Source: a virus. From it: a stretch of DNA of 64,000 bases. Of this stretch, positions 29,288 through 37,805 are shown piece after piece. The notes below the pieces were generated by a model. It had not been told where the DNA came from. It made no database searches and was given only the letters and a program-made list of their open reading frames with translations. Positions within the stretch are counted from its first letter, which is position 1. Each line of letters begins with the position of its first letter. The position numbers were made by a program, and so were the translations under genes. The stretch spans positions 45,079 to 109,078 of IMG/VR virus record IMGVR_UViG_3300034418_006779. One strand, given 5' to 3'.

Positions 29288-29791
29288 CTAATTTTTTCGG
29301 ATATTCTCCTTAATTTGTTGACTTATTTCATACACTTTTTCACATACACAAACAGTGCTAGTGTTGCGATATAAGCATTCAGGAATCCTCTTACTGCCTT
29401 TACAAATCTTCTTACGTCTGTTAAGAGTAATCTTAAAGCATTCAGAAGAAATTCGCAGTCTTCGGATGTTCCATCTTGAAAAGTCAACAACAGACCAATC
29501 AGGATTCATCGTAAATAAGAAGCCGAAGCTACCTATATATTGATGACTTGACATGAATTGTCTGTATTTGCTAGAGGACGTAATAATGTCCAAATGCTCG
29601 TTAGATCTTTTCGGGATGAGCACTATATCAACCTTTTTCAAGCTTTCGATTCCTTGTTTAGCATCAAACCAACCATCTTTGGTGATGTAACATAGGTAAT
29701 TTCCTCTTTCTTTCTGAGGCATATGACCATAGAATTTGTTGATAGCATTGAAAATGACTCTAAATGTTGTGAAGTAAGTCAATTGAATCAT
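29288..29791 (-). CDS. Hypothetical basic protein, 167 residues
   Basis: Not recognised. It is strongly basic toward the C-terminus (LNRRKKICKGSKRI and KENIRKN) with several aromatics, which suggests nucleic-acid contact, but no fold signature is seen. It overlaps the upstream gene by 4 bases (ATGA), a classic coupling arrangement, and ends 14 bases before the helicase gene. Confidence 0.78.
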   Translation of the reverse strand: MIQLTYFTTFRVIFNAINKFYGHMPQKERGNYLCYITKDGWFDAKQGIESLKKVDIVLIPKRSNEHLDIITSSSKYRQFMSSHQYIGSFGFLFTMNPDWSVVDFSRWNIRRLRISSECFKITLNRRKKICKGSKRIPECLYRNTSTVCVCEKVYEISQQIKENIRKN

Positions 29792-30243
29792 ATCCAGTTG
29801 TCCGTTGTGTTATTTGTGGATTCAGTTTCTTCAGTCTCTAAATATTCAAGCAATCTGCTTGAGTGAGTGCCGTCTTCATACAATTTCTTGATGAAGTTAT
29901 CAGCTCTCATGATCATATCAGGGGCATCGGAATCGAGCCTATCCTGAACGTAGCGTTTGGCCGCATCAACGATCTCAGTCCACTCATAATCTGGATTTAC
30001 CAGAAGGAACCACTCTAGGAGAGCAGTAACATGGGCGGTATCGCTCATTAAGCCTTTCTTGAAGGTTGTTTTCTTGGAGAAAACCTGTCTAAACTCCTTT
30101 ACGTGTTCAGGAGTCAGATCAAAATCAAGAATTATAGGAGTATCTTCAATTATTCCTAATCTCTTCAGCTCTTGATATATTTTGCGGGTTGTCCCGCCTT
30201 GCAGACCGAAATCACGGTCTACCTTGAGCATTTGAAGATACAT
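29788..30243 (-). CDS. Hypothetical protein, 151 residues
   Basis: A helical acidic protein with no recognised family. The N-terminus is basic and might be a small DNA-binding segment (GGTTRKIYQELKRLGI). The C-terminal tail is low-complexity (ETEETESTNNTTDNW). Coupled by ATGA overlap to the next gene and in the same block as the helicase. Confidence 0.78.
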   Translation of the reverse strand: MYLQMLKVDRDFGLQGGTTRKIYQELKRLGIIEDTPIILDFDLTPEHVKEFRQVFSKKTTFKKGLMSDTAHVTALLEWFLLVNPDYEWTEIVDAAKRYVQDRLDSDAPDMIMRADNFIKKLYEDGTHSSRLLEYLETEETESTNNTTDNWI

Positions 30244-30246
30244 TGA

Positions 30247-30729
30247 TCAAATTAATTCGTACTTAAATGACCCATTCTCTTCGGCGAGATAAGTCATAAT
30301 AAGCTTTTCTTGGACGAGTCCTTGCCCGTCATTATAATATATAAAGGAATAGTTTCCTAAAGGAAGTCGGCGACATACATCTCTAATGAACGCAGTCTTC
30401 ATCTTCTGACGCAAATCTTTCTTGTTGTAAGAAGCAAGAGTTACGTATCTGATGGGGGAATCCTGTGCAACTCCTTGTACGACTTGAATACTTTCAAACA
30501 TGCATGGAGATAGTTGATTCTCATTAACGATATGATATGCATAAGTAATAGAGCTATAATAGTCCATAACAATCTTTCGACTAACATTTATAGCACTCTT
30601 ATACATTATATCAAGCTTTCGGTAGATGTCTAAACCCTTCTTAAAAGAAGGAGCAGAATTATTCGTTATCTTATACAAGATAGCGTAGAAATGTTTTCCA
30701 GATTCGTAAAATACAACTGTGTAATTCAT
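30247..30729 (-). CDS. Hypothetical protein, 160 residues
   Basis: Not recognised. It is a compact mixed alpha/beta sequence with many Tyr, Ser and Ile residues and no signal or membrane segment. The start follows a hairpin (30739-30762) by about 10 bases, so the hairpin lies in its 5' leader. Three bases separate its stop from the next start. Confidence 0.77.
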   Translation of the reverse strand: MNYTVVFYESGKHFYAILYKITNNSAPSFKKGLDIYRKLDIMYKSAINVSRKIVMDYYSSITYAYHIVNENQLSPCMFESIQVVQGVAQDSPIRYVTLASYNKKDLRQKMKTAFIRDVCRRLPLGNYSFIYYNDGQGLVQEKLIMTYLAEENGSFKYELI

Positions 30730-30738
30730 ATGAATGAA

Positions 30739-30762
30739 GGAGAGTAGGTTTCCCTACTCTCC
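30739..30762 (-). terminator. Strong intercistronic hairpin
   Basis: Ten perfect pairs (GGAGAGTAGG with CCTACTCTCC) surround a GAAA-type loop on the minus strand. It is followed by TTCATTC rather than a pure T run, so it may be a weak terminator or a processing/stability hairpin between the genes with stop 30774 and start 30729. Confidence 0.6.
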
Positions 30763-30773
30763 AATTATAGCGT

Positions 30774-31856
30774 TTACCTTGATGTCAAAGTCTGGCGGTC
30801 ATAGCCAGCTCGAGTCGGAACAACAATGAGGCTATCGTTAGATATCTGTAAGCTAACCTCAACGAACATTCCGTTTGCTTCGATGATCTGTTTCTGATCT
30901 TCTTGAGCAAGAATTCTCTCGAGACGGTATGTGTTCACCTTATGGGTTATAAGGCTCTCCTGAAGGGTCTCGTTCATTTCAGAAATAACTTGATAATCTC
31001 TCTGGAAATTTTGAAGGGTTTGAGTAGCTTCCCGGGTTTGCCGGTTAGCATCACGAACCTGAGACTGTGAAGCATTCAGGTCAACCTGAAGCTGATAGTT
31101 CTCTTCTTCCAGGTTATCAATGATACCAATTTGGTCACTAATAACGGCAGAGTCCTGAGCAATGATGTCTTTTTGGGACAGGATGACGCTGTCTTTGACA
31201 ATCATCCGCTCATTAAAGTCATTCTGAAGCCGGTCGATCTCTTCGTCCATTTGCTCTTGCATTGTGGCGCTAAGAGCTCTCAGACTACTTTTGAGTTGAA
31301 CCTGAAGAACCAGGAACAGGGCGATGGCAATAACGCCAGCAGGGATTAACCGGGCACCAATACTGTTCACATTGATCTTGGGAGACCAATTAGCCAGGTT
31401 TGGCTTCCAGGTAGTGGGCCAGGTCCACAGAGAGAAATTCATAGAGTTCTTCACTCCGGCAACGATAGGATCATCGTCTGCTTCCTCTGGAGGTCCGTTA
31501 CGACCATTCAAGCTACCGTCCTCTTTGCGAGCCATAGGGATCCCCCCTACTTTGCTGTCAGGATGAGGCTTCTGGTTCTCAGCTTCCTCTTTCTCCTTAG
31601 CTTCTTTCGCAGCAGCGATCTCGTCCTTCATGGACTCAGCTACATCGGTGGCGGTTGCCATGTTTTTCTGGATCTTATCCAGGTTGGTCTGAACCTTTTT
31701 GCGGCTTTCAGCCATTGCTTTCTCAGTGGCCTCCTTATCTCGCTTCTCACGAGCTGCAGTTTCAGCAGCTACCTTCTCTGCAGCTTCCTTAGCGATACGA
31801 GCGGCTTTTTGTTCCTGAGTTTCTTTGGGGTTGTTTTTTAATTTGTTGTCTGCCAT
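30774..31856 (-). CDS. Coiled-coil single-pass membrane protein, 360 residues
   Basis: Residues 1-95 are a long Ala/Lys/Glu coiled coil. About 96-150 is a Pro/Gly-rich linker. One hydrophobic segment (about 168-187, with VIAIALFLVLQ) crosses the membrane, and 188-310 is a second coiled coil rich in Gln, Asn and Asp. The layout (cytoplasmic coil, membrane helix, external coil) resembles spanin-like or membrane-organising proteins, but no family is recognised. It stands between the SF2 helicase gene and a hairpin terminator. Confidence 0.8.
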   Translation of the reverse strand: MADNKLKNNPKETQEQKAARIAKEAAEKVAAETAAREKRDKEATEKAMAESRKKVQTNLDKIQKNMATATDVAESMKDEIAAAKEAKEKEEAENQKPHPDSKVGGIPMARKEDGSLNGRNGPPEEADDDPIVAGVKNSMNFSLWTWPTTWKPNLANWSPKINVNSIGARLIPAGVIAIALFLVLQVQLKSSLRALSATMQEQMDEEIDRLQNDFNERMIVKDSVILSQKDIIAQDSAVISDQIGIIDNLEEENYQLQVDLNASQSQVRDANRQTREATQTLQNFQRDYQVISEMNETLQESLITHKVNTYRLERILAQEDQKQIIEANGMFVEVSLQISNDSLIVVPTRAGYDRQTLTSR

Positions 31857-31864
31857 TTGGCTTC

Positions 31865-33028
31865 CTATTGAATATTGAAATAATTAATAGTTGTGCGTTG
31901 AAAGGCTTGGATGGCCTTCCTAAACCAAACTTCATCTTGAGTACCCTTGCTCACAAAAATGTAAACATTGGCCTCTTGGTCTCCGTCCTTACGGACAGCG
32001 CGACCTACGCGTTGAGTCAGATTTAATTTCTTAGAATCTAAACTCATTACAACAATAGTTTTGAGATGTGGTAGATTAGCGCCCTCATTGAGGCCGTCTA
32101 CCACTGCTAGTCTTTTTGACTCCCCAGAACAGAACGCGTCGAGATCACTTGAATCTTTCTTCTTGGAATGGAACGTACCCATATCAAGTTGATTGATTGC
32201 GTCTATGCGTTTCCCATAAACTAATACGGGTTCATCGTCGGGGAGAGTGAGTAAAAATTTCTTCGCGGCTCGAATCTTAGATGGTAGATTATATATGAAG
32301 TTTGATCGTCTTCCTATCTTACCAAACCAGAGTTGTTTCTTTTTCTCTGTTGGATCCGAGAAATATACATGTTTATATTTTTCTACTTCCTTAGTGTAAT
32401 ACTCATACTGACGCTTTTCAGTAGTCCAGAAATGATGGTCTTTAGTCTTTACCTCTATGTCTTTTGTTTCATCTTCTAGAGATGTGTAACAGACATGGAT
32501 ATTAACCTTCTTCACTATTTCATCGTCAATAGCGTCTTCAATAGAATAAGTGAATCTAATAGGAGCAAGTCGTTGAATTAATTCAGCTTTAACTTCATCT
32601 TCAGGGAACGTAGCAGTCACGCATACTAACCTCTTGATATCGTTATTAAAAATGAATTGAATATTGTTCTCTGTAATATGATGACACTCATCAAATATAC
32701 ACAGATCAAACTCTTCTCCTCTAAGCTTAGTTAGAGAACTATAACATATGAATGTTGTATTCTCTTTCTCATCTTTTGCTTTCCATTTATCAAATTCAGC
32801 TGGAGCATCTACATCTCTAAGGCGTTCTGTCGGAGTAACCCATAATACTCTAGGAGTACCTTCTAAGTACTTACCCAATGCCTTGATCGTGTCGATCGCA
32901 ACTTTGGTTTTCCCCGTTCCAGTACCCATGAGTAGGGTTCCCGACAGAACATCCTTATCTTTGTCAAGCAAGGAGCCAACCGCGTCCTTTTGGACTAAGT
33001 CGATTACTTGCTTCTGTTGTTCTTCCAA
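31865..33028 (-). CDS. SF2 (DEAD/DEAH-box) helicase
   Basis: The 387-residue protein has motif I MGTGTGKTK (34-42), motif II DECH, motif III TAT, and motif VI QRVGRAVRK near the C-terminus, with a NEGANLPHL segment as motif V. The two RecA folds are at the family's minimum length, without extra domains, as in T4 UvsW-like or phage SNF2-like helicases that remodel branched DNA. It overlaps the upstream gene's end by 25 bases. Substrate is inferred, not seen. Confidence 0.9.
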   Translation of the reverse strand: MEEQQKQVIDLVQKDAVGSLLDKDKDVLSGTLLMGTGTGKTKVAIDTIKALGKYLEGTPRVLWVTPTERLRDVDAPAEFDKWKAKDEKENTTFICYSSLTKLRGEEFDLCIFDECHHITENNIQFIFNNDIKRLVCVTATFPEDEVKAELIQRLAPIRFTYSIEDAIDDEIVKKVNIHVCYTSLEDETKDIEVKTKDHHFWTTEKRQYEYYTKEVEKYKHVYFSDPTEKKKQLWFGKIGRRSNFIYNLPSKIRAAKKFLLTLPDDEPVLVYGKRIDAINQLDMGTFHSKKKDSSDLDAFCSGESKRLAVVDGLNEGANLPHLKTIVVMSLDSKKLNLTQRVGRAVRKDGDQEANVYIFVSKGTQDEVWFRKAIQAFQRTTINYFNIQ

Positions 33029-33603
33029 AAGATTTCTAAATCTTCATCACGGTCCTTCCTTGTCTTAATCTGATAATCAATATCGCGAATAAGATCCTCT
33101 TTGCTGTAATCATCAGGTGTTTGCCTAATACGACCGCTAAGAGCTCTCTTAAACTCACTAAGAGCTTGAGGGAAAGGTGACCTCGGTTTGCTTTTGTATG
33201 TACCTTCGAGATGGTAGGATACATAGTCTGCCACATACTGGTTGAATCTAGGAAATTGCTTTTCCAGATAACCGAAGTTAGTGTCAAATTCGGTATGGTG
33301 ACTAAGAGTGTATAAAACATCTCCAAGATTCACAGCTCTGTTTCCTACTGTTTTATCAAAGGTAAATTCCGTTACGTGGGGCAAGGCCCAAGATATCACT
33401 GCTGCCATCCACTTTGAACCAACTCTCCATTTAGCTCTCGCCACATTATCCATTTCGGCCCCTTTATACCTAGATGGATTTTTCTGAAAGTGTTTCCTGT
33501 CATCTTTGGCTTGTTTGATTAAGTCCTCGGTTGAGTACTTAGCCATCCAATCCTCAATGTCAGGGTATGACTTCTGCTTTTTAGTGATGTAGAGCAAAGG
33601 CAA
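33004..33603 (-). CDS. Hypothetical protein, about 199 residues, start uncertain
   Basis: Not recognised. The furthest plausible start is a TTG at 33603; the frame stays open further upstream without an ATG, and an ATG at 33546 (MAKYSTEDL) would give 180 residues. The protein is helical with many Lys, His and Tyr residues and an acidic-basic C-terminus (RKDRDEDLEIFWKNN). Coupled to the SF2 helicase by a 25-base overlap, so a helicase-related role is likely but unproven. Confidence 0.7.
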   Translation of the reverse strand: MPLLYITKKQKSYPDIEDWMAKYSTEDLIKQAKDDRKHFQKNPSRYKGAEMDNVARAKWRVGSKWMAAVISWALPHVTEFTFDKTVGNRAVNLGDVLYTLSHHTEFDTNFGYLEKQFPRFNQYVADYVSYHLEGTYKSKPRSPFPQALSEFKRALSGRIRQTPDDYSKEDLIRDIDYQIKTRKDRDEDLEIFWKNNRSK

Positions 33604-33647
33604 CAGAATCTCAAGATCATCTTGAACTTCCGACGTTATAGGCGGAG

Positions 33648-34424
33648 TTAGATTACTCCCCCCTTCGGTCGATTCTTCACCTTGCCCGTCTTCTTTCCCG
33701 AGCCACTTCCTCCACCGCCTGAATTACCACCTCCAGATCCACCAGAGTTAGGTCGTTTTTTAGGTTTCTTAGTTCCGCCACCTCCTTTACTAGAGGAAGC
33801 AGACGCATTTTTTACAAGCAGTAATACATCACTATTCTGTAACAATAGGATGATTAGAAGTGCGTAATGGAATACCACACTACCGAACGGAGCCGGTAAA
33901 AACGGGTTTGCGGATAGAACATCAACCCAACAATTCGTGTTGAGCCACCATCCACATTTTTCAGCAGCTTCGACAACAAGAGTTGCTCCATTGGGGAATA
34001 GCATTCCCGTATACTGGTCTACTCCTGTTGCCATCGATGAAATCAAATTGAACAAGGTCCATGGACCTTTATAGGTGAATAGTCCAGCTACAATCACCGC
34101 TATAAATAACGAGGACAGCCGGATGAACCCAACAATCTGATTTTGTTTATTCTTTTTGTCAATTTTCTGACCCAACTCAATCATCTGCCTAATAATTGAG
34201 AAGAAAGCGATGGAGAAAAAGATACAAGCAAATGCCTGTGTCGAGTGAACTCCAACTCTAATCAAACTAGGTACGCCAAAGTGACTTCCTAGATAGGCAG
34301 CATACAGGGCTTCGAAGAAGAACATCGCAAAGACGACTACCTCGACCCAGTATTTTAGGTAGGTGGCGAAATTGACATGAATCCGAACTACTGTTGGATC
34401 CTTTTTCTTTTTCTCGTCACTCAT
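33648..34424 (-). CDS. Polytopic membrane protein with Gly-rich cationic tail, 258 residues
   Basis: The start is placed at the ATG at 34424 (MSDEKKKKDP), 19 bases after the lipoprotein stop; the longer frame would overlap that gene. Four to five hydrophobic segments lie at about residues 25-45, 60-85, 105-125 and 185-205. The last 55 residues are a low-complexity Gly/Ser/Lys tail. The topology recalls small VirB6-like or holin-like proteins, but no family is recognised. The neighbouring lipoprotein gene suggests an envelope role. Confidence 0.75.
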   Translation of the reverse strand: MSDEKKKKDPTVVRIHVNFATYLKYWVEVVVFAMFFFEALYAAYLGSHFGVPSLIRVGVHSTQAFACIFFSIAFFSIIRQMIELGQKIDKKNKQNQIVGFIRLSSLFIAVIVAGLFTYKGPWTLFNLISSMATGVDQYTGMLFPNGATLVVEAAEKCGWWLNTNCWVDVLSANPFLPAPFGSVVFHYALLIILLLQNSDVLLLVKNASASSSKGGGGTKKPKKRPNSGGSGGGNSGGGGSGSGKKTGKVKNRPKGGVI

Positions 34425-34443
34425 TGTTTGTTTTCTTACTTCT

Positions 34444-34887
34444 TCACTTTTTAGCCGAGCTATTTGTTCGGCCTGTACCAGATCCATCGACACTGTCGTT
34501 AGGTCGATTAGACGATCCGTCAGGTCTTTTGGGGTTATCTGGGTCATGAATTAAAAATTGTAAATGTCTTCCTTGTAATGAGGGCCCATAGCACTCACAT
34601 TTGATTCGCAAACTTACAACCTCACCGTTCGTTCCCTCCATCTCCACAAGCGCAACACACATGGGGTTGGGAGTATCCGGCTTAGCATTCGGATCCAGGG
34701 GCGTTACATTCTTGACAACCCATTTGTTATCAATAGAAATGTCCAAAGTCTTGGCCCCTAAGATAGGACCTTGTTGCCTGCCTTGAACCGTCTGGTTTTG
34801 GGCAGAACTCATCGGGCTTCCCCAGTCATCGCAAGAACCGAAGAAAAAGAAGCTCAAGATGAGTGCTATCGTTAATGCTCTCTTCAT
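34444..34887 (-). CDS. Predicted lipoprotein, 147 residues
   Basis: The N-terminus MKRALTIALILSFFFFGSC is a lipoprotein signal peptide, with a G-S-C lipobox at the end of the hydrophobic stretch. The mature part is polar, with a Pro/Asn/Ser-rich C-terminus. Phage lipoproteins often block superinfection or help lysis; which applies cannot be seen. The start overlaps the DNA polymerase stop by one base (TAATG), so its translation is coupled to polymerase expression. Confidence 0.8.
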   Translation of the reverse strand: MKRALTIALILSFFFFGSCDDWGSPMSSAQNQTVQGRQQGPILGAKTLDISIDNKWVVKNVTPLDPNAKPDTPNPMCVALVEMEGTNGEVVSLRIKCECYGPSLQGRHLQFLIHDPDNPKRPDGSSNRPNDSVDGSGTGRTNSSAKK

Positions 34888-35625
34888 TAGAATAAATCGT
34901 TAAAAGATTCAACGGACTGAATAAGTTTGTTAGCCTCTTTAATGTAGTAATCATAATTGATCTCTACGTCTTCTAACTTCTCATCAGTAATAAGATTGAA
35001 ATCCGATAAAAGATTTCCTACATAGACTCCTATCTTACGTCCATCGGTGAACCGCTTATACATCGGCACTCCTGATTTCGATACGATTAGCCTATTGATC
35101 CGCTGCAGAGGGGAATCCTCACCATCTAATTCGTGGCAAAGCATGGACGTTTTTTTACACCTAACGAATACGAAGAAGTCTTCGACTTTATCGTGGTTCC
35201 GTATAGTGACTTCGACCGGCGTGCCATTCTGCACATACTCTTGTACGGCAATGGGCACAACGCGTTTGCTGTGGTCTTTATTTATCCATTTATTAACCTC
35301 GAACGCACCCTTTTGTTTAAGCTTTCCAGACGTCGTGATCGCACAGTAATTATTTACGTTTGCTACAAACATCTTTCTATATGTTTCATACTCAAGGGTA
35401 AGGTTGGTGAGAGACTCCCACTCCTCGCAGATCTTGATGATGGCGTCGTAATCGACTTTCGAGATTATACACTCGAGACCATCAGTGTTGGCCATGATGA
35501 CCTGGGCTCCTGCTTTTGTAAGCTTTTCAGCTAACATGGCTAAGAGCAACTGCCCATTAATGGTAATGGACATTGTAAATTGGCGGTCATATAGGAATGA
35601 CCATTTGTCGTTGGATTTACCGTAA
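34887..35625 (-). CDS. Family B DNA polymerase, exon 3 (palm, motif C, thumb)
   Basis: This exon encodes polymerase residues 377-621 after splicing. It starts with the end of motif B (Y377-G378-K379) and includes motif C as ANTDGL (T423-D424), in place of the usual Y-x-DTD. The last 180 residues form the thumb. The exon boundary at 35625 is set by three things: the frame joins exon 2 as GT|T TAC GGT (V-Y-G), the intron ends in G, and the exon 2 end pairs with a guide sequence. A shorter reading frame starting at M394 would lack motifs A and B. Confidence 0.9.
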
Positions 35626-36716
35626 CAGCATAATCACATATTTCTATGTGGGCTGGACTATATCATCATCCCATAGGGATGGAGGACGCTCTAGCTGGTT
35701 ATTAAGAACACTATAGTTCTCCAGTAGTCTCTGCACGTTCCTGAAGTGTACCTCAGGCTTCGCTCAGGATTGCCATACCTTTCGGCTTAGGTTTCCCTGA
35801 ATTCATCCTCTGCTAACTCAACTATTACTAGCTGAGAGGGCTTACTGAAAATAGTAATCCTTTGTAAGGTTTTCCAGTTTTAGTTGCTTTATTCACATTA
35901 GGCGCACGTAAAATATGAGCAGGTAATCCGTTTCTCCCGTTAGGGTTTCGAAGAATCATGTGATCAATTAATTCAAACGATTTTTTCAAGGATTGTCGCT
36001 CAAGCTCTGCCGCAGAAGTATACTTACCAAGTAGAGTTTTAGATTGGTTATACACATAAACATCAGGCACTCTAGCTGAGAATGCTTTTTGTCTTTGTTT
36101 ACGTCCTTTCTGACTAATCTTTCTTGTTTTCGCTGCCGCAGAAAGCTTTTTATTATGCGCTTTCGACATTTTCTTTCCTGTATTCCATACGGGTTTCAAC
36201 CACTTAGAAACCTGCTTTTGGTATTTTTCGGGAACGTCTTTTAATCTAAGTTTAGACGCCTTCACTTGTTTAAAGTATTTTCGAGCTTTCTTGTTGAATT
36301 CTCGAAGACTTTTACCTCTATCTTGTAATTGCTTAGAGGTTAAATGAATAGAATCTGTCGCTAATGGATTAATATTAAATAACATATTCCAATCTCTAGA
36401 ATCAATATACTTTTGCTCGATAGCAAGACATTGATTCTTTGGAACACGTTGTAAAATACTAAATTCAAAGGCTTCATAACCATATTTATCAAAAGCATTC
36501 TGAAGATGCTTATTCTTATGAGTTTTATTCTCTAACGATAAAAAATGATGATAGATCCTTTTTGCAAAACTAACTCTGGTAGACCCTATGTAGGATTTAC
36601 CATTCTCTTTGCACTTTATCTCATATATTCCTGTATTCATAATAATCATAATTTAATATAATATACTATAAACCACAGTTAAATACAATAAAGATTGCTG
36701 ATTTGTGCAAAATCAA
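35626..36716 (-). ncRNA. Group I intron 2 in DNA polymerase motif B
   Basis: The 1091-base intervening sequence lies between codons restoring K-x3-N-S-x-Y-G. The conserved core is at its 3' end: TCAGGGAAACCTAAG, then GGAACGTGCAGAGACTA (P7 5' strand) and GATATAGTCC (P7 3' strand). The guide GTTGAGTT (35815-35822) pairs with the exon end AACTCGGT, ending in the required U-G pair, and the exon 3 start can pair with GTAA just upstream (P10). The homing endonuclease gene sits in the P1 loop, between the splice site and the guide. Confidence 0.82.
35828..36640 (-). CDS. GIY-YIG homing endonuclease in intron 2
   Basis: The 270-residue protein has G4-I5-Y6 and Y17-I18-G19, an Arg in AKRIYHH and a Glu in AIEQKY, the core of GIY-YIG nucleases. 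The C-terminal half is basic, with repeated modules typical of NUMOD DNA-binding segments (KGRKQRQKAFSARVPDVYVY). It would cut intron-less alleles and spread intron 2. The ATG at 36640 (MNTGIYE) is preferred over the upstream in-frame ATG at 36649. The gene ends 6 bases before the intron guide sequence. Confidence 0.9.
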   Translation of the reverse strand: MNTGIYEIKCKENGKSYIGSTRVSFAKRIYHHFLSLENKTHKNKHLQNAFDKYGYEAFEFSILQRVPKNQCLAIEQKYIDSRDWNMLFNINPLATDSIHLTSKQLQDRGKSLREFNKKARKYFKQVKASKLRLKDVPEKYQKQVSKWLKPVWNTGKKMSKAHNKKLSAAAKTRKISQKGRKQRQKAFSARVPDVYVYNQSKTLLGKYTSAAELERQSLKKSFELIDHMILRNPNGRNGLPAHILRAPNVNKATKTGKPYKGLLFSVSPLS

Positions 36717-36875
36717 ACCGAGTTTAACGCAAGCTTGTACGCCCCGTTTCTCGGATCACTTTTGGGAATAGACTTCCGTAGCTTATACAAGTCCTCGTAT
36801 ACATCACAGAACTTCTCTGAGAGATGCTCGGGAAATAAACGATTTTTGATTGCTAGGTTCGGGTAGTATGAACTT
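36717..36875 (-). CDS. Family B DNA polymerase, exon 2 (motif A end to motif B)
   Basis: This exon of 159 bases codes polymerase residues 324-375 plus two split codons. It starts with A-AGT-TCA-TAC-TAC (motif A, D-V-S-S-Y-Y-P) and ends with K370-L-A-L-N374-S375-GT (motif B). It is too short to be seen as a gene by itself and carries no usable start codon. Both boundaries keep frame: exons of 968, 159 and 739 bases give 622 codons including the stop. Confidence 0.88.
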
Positions 36876-37805
36876 CATACCTGTTAATCTTCAGTTTCCT
36901 GAAGTGTCGGACTATATCTTTAGTTCTTTCTTCCAAATAAATTGCCTATAATGAGGTTTATACCCATTGCAAGCATTATATATGCTGGAAGCAGTAAAAG
37001 TTGGATTTTTTTCTAGAATATCCTTCATAGAAGGATAAGTATTTAACAAAGTACCTGATGAATCATATTGATGAAAAATGTATTTCTCTTTACTTTTTGA
37101 AAGTTTTCTCTTCATTACTTCTTTTTTTTCTGGGTTGTCTTCCCAGAATTTCTTGAAGAATTTAGATACTTTTTCTCTTTCTTTTGGGTCAGAAAAACGA
37201 CGTTTGCCACTTTCAGATAGAAGGTCTCTAGTTTCTTGAGCAGGCATTAATCCTCCTTCAGAATCTAGTCTAAGATTATAACCATGCTTTCTGTCTAAAG
37301 AATTAAAACACTTCATCCAATATAGTTCTCTTTTAGAGAGATCATCATATTCTGCGTATTCAATAACGAAATATTCAAAATTAGACTCTCCATGCTTATG
37401 CCAAGAATTGATTAGATAACGATTCTCATCCTTAGATTTCCTATTTAAAGATGATTTATGAGCTTGTATTCTTCTATAGACATCTACAGATTTACCAATA
37501 TATACTTTATTAGTTATTTTATTTCTGATACAGTAAATACCAGATTTTTCCTTGTGTTGTAATTGAGCTTTCATACCTTAATATAAGGTATTATTCTCAT
37601 AGTTACAACTTATTACCCAACTAATTGAACTACCGGACGCTTTTTCACACAAGCATTACCATGTGCTACTTCCTGTTATTAAGCCATATCGCTATAGCTC
37701 AGGTAGTCTCTGAACGTTCCCGCTCTGCGGGCTTCGCTGCTGATTGCCTTATTTTATAACTTAGGTTTCCAGCAATTCATCCGGTTAGGACGCAAGTTCG
37801 TTTTT
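36876..37805 (-). ncRNA. Group I intron 1 in DNA polymerase motif A
   Basis: This 930-base intron splits the codon for V323 directly after the catalytic D322. The guide GAACUUGCGUCC, a few bases into the intron, pairs with both exons: GGACGU at the 5' end (with the U-G pair at the splice site) and AAGUUC at the start of exon 2 (P10). The core follows at once: AATTGCTGGAAACCTAAG, AACGTTCAGAGACTA (P7), then the endonuclease gene, then GATATAGTCC (P7 3' strand) and a CTTCAG-GAAA-CTGAAG hairpin (P9). The last intron base is G. Confidence 0.9.
36912..37574 (-). CDS. GIY-YIG homing endonuclease in intron 1
   Basis: The 220-residue protein has G12-I13-Y14 and Y25-I26-G27, then YRRIQAH with the conserved Arg, and an E in KRELYWMKCF. 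The C-terminal part is basic with a repeated helix pattern, likely the DNA-recognition domain. It lies within the P8 region of intron 1, and its TAG stop falls inside the 3' strand of intron core helix P7. It probably cleaves intron-less polymerase genes at motif A and differs clearly in sequence from the intron 2 enzyme. Confidence 0.9.
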   Translation of the reverse strand: MKAQLQHKEKSGIYCIRNKITNKVYIGKSVDVYRRIQAHKSSLNRKSKDENRYLINSWHKHGESNFEYFVIEYAEYDDLSKRELYWMKCFNSLDRKHGYNLRLDSEGGLMPAQETRDLLSESGKRRFSDPKEREKVSKFFKKFWEDNPEKKEVMKRKLSKSKEKYIFHQYDSSGTLLNTYPSMKDILEKNPTFTASSIYNACNGYKPHYRQFIWKKELKI

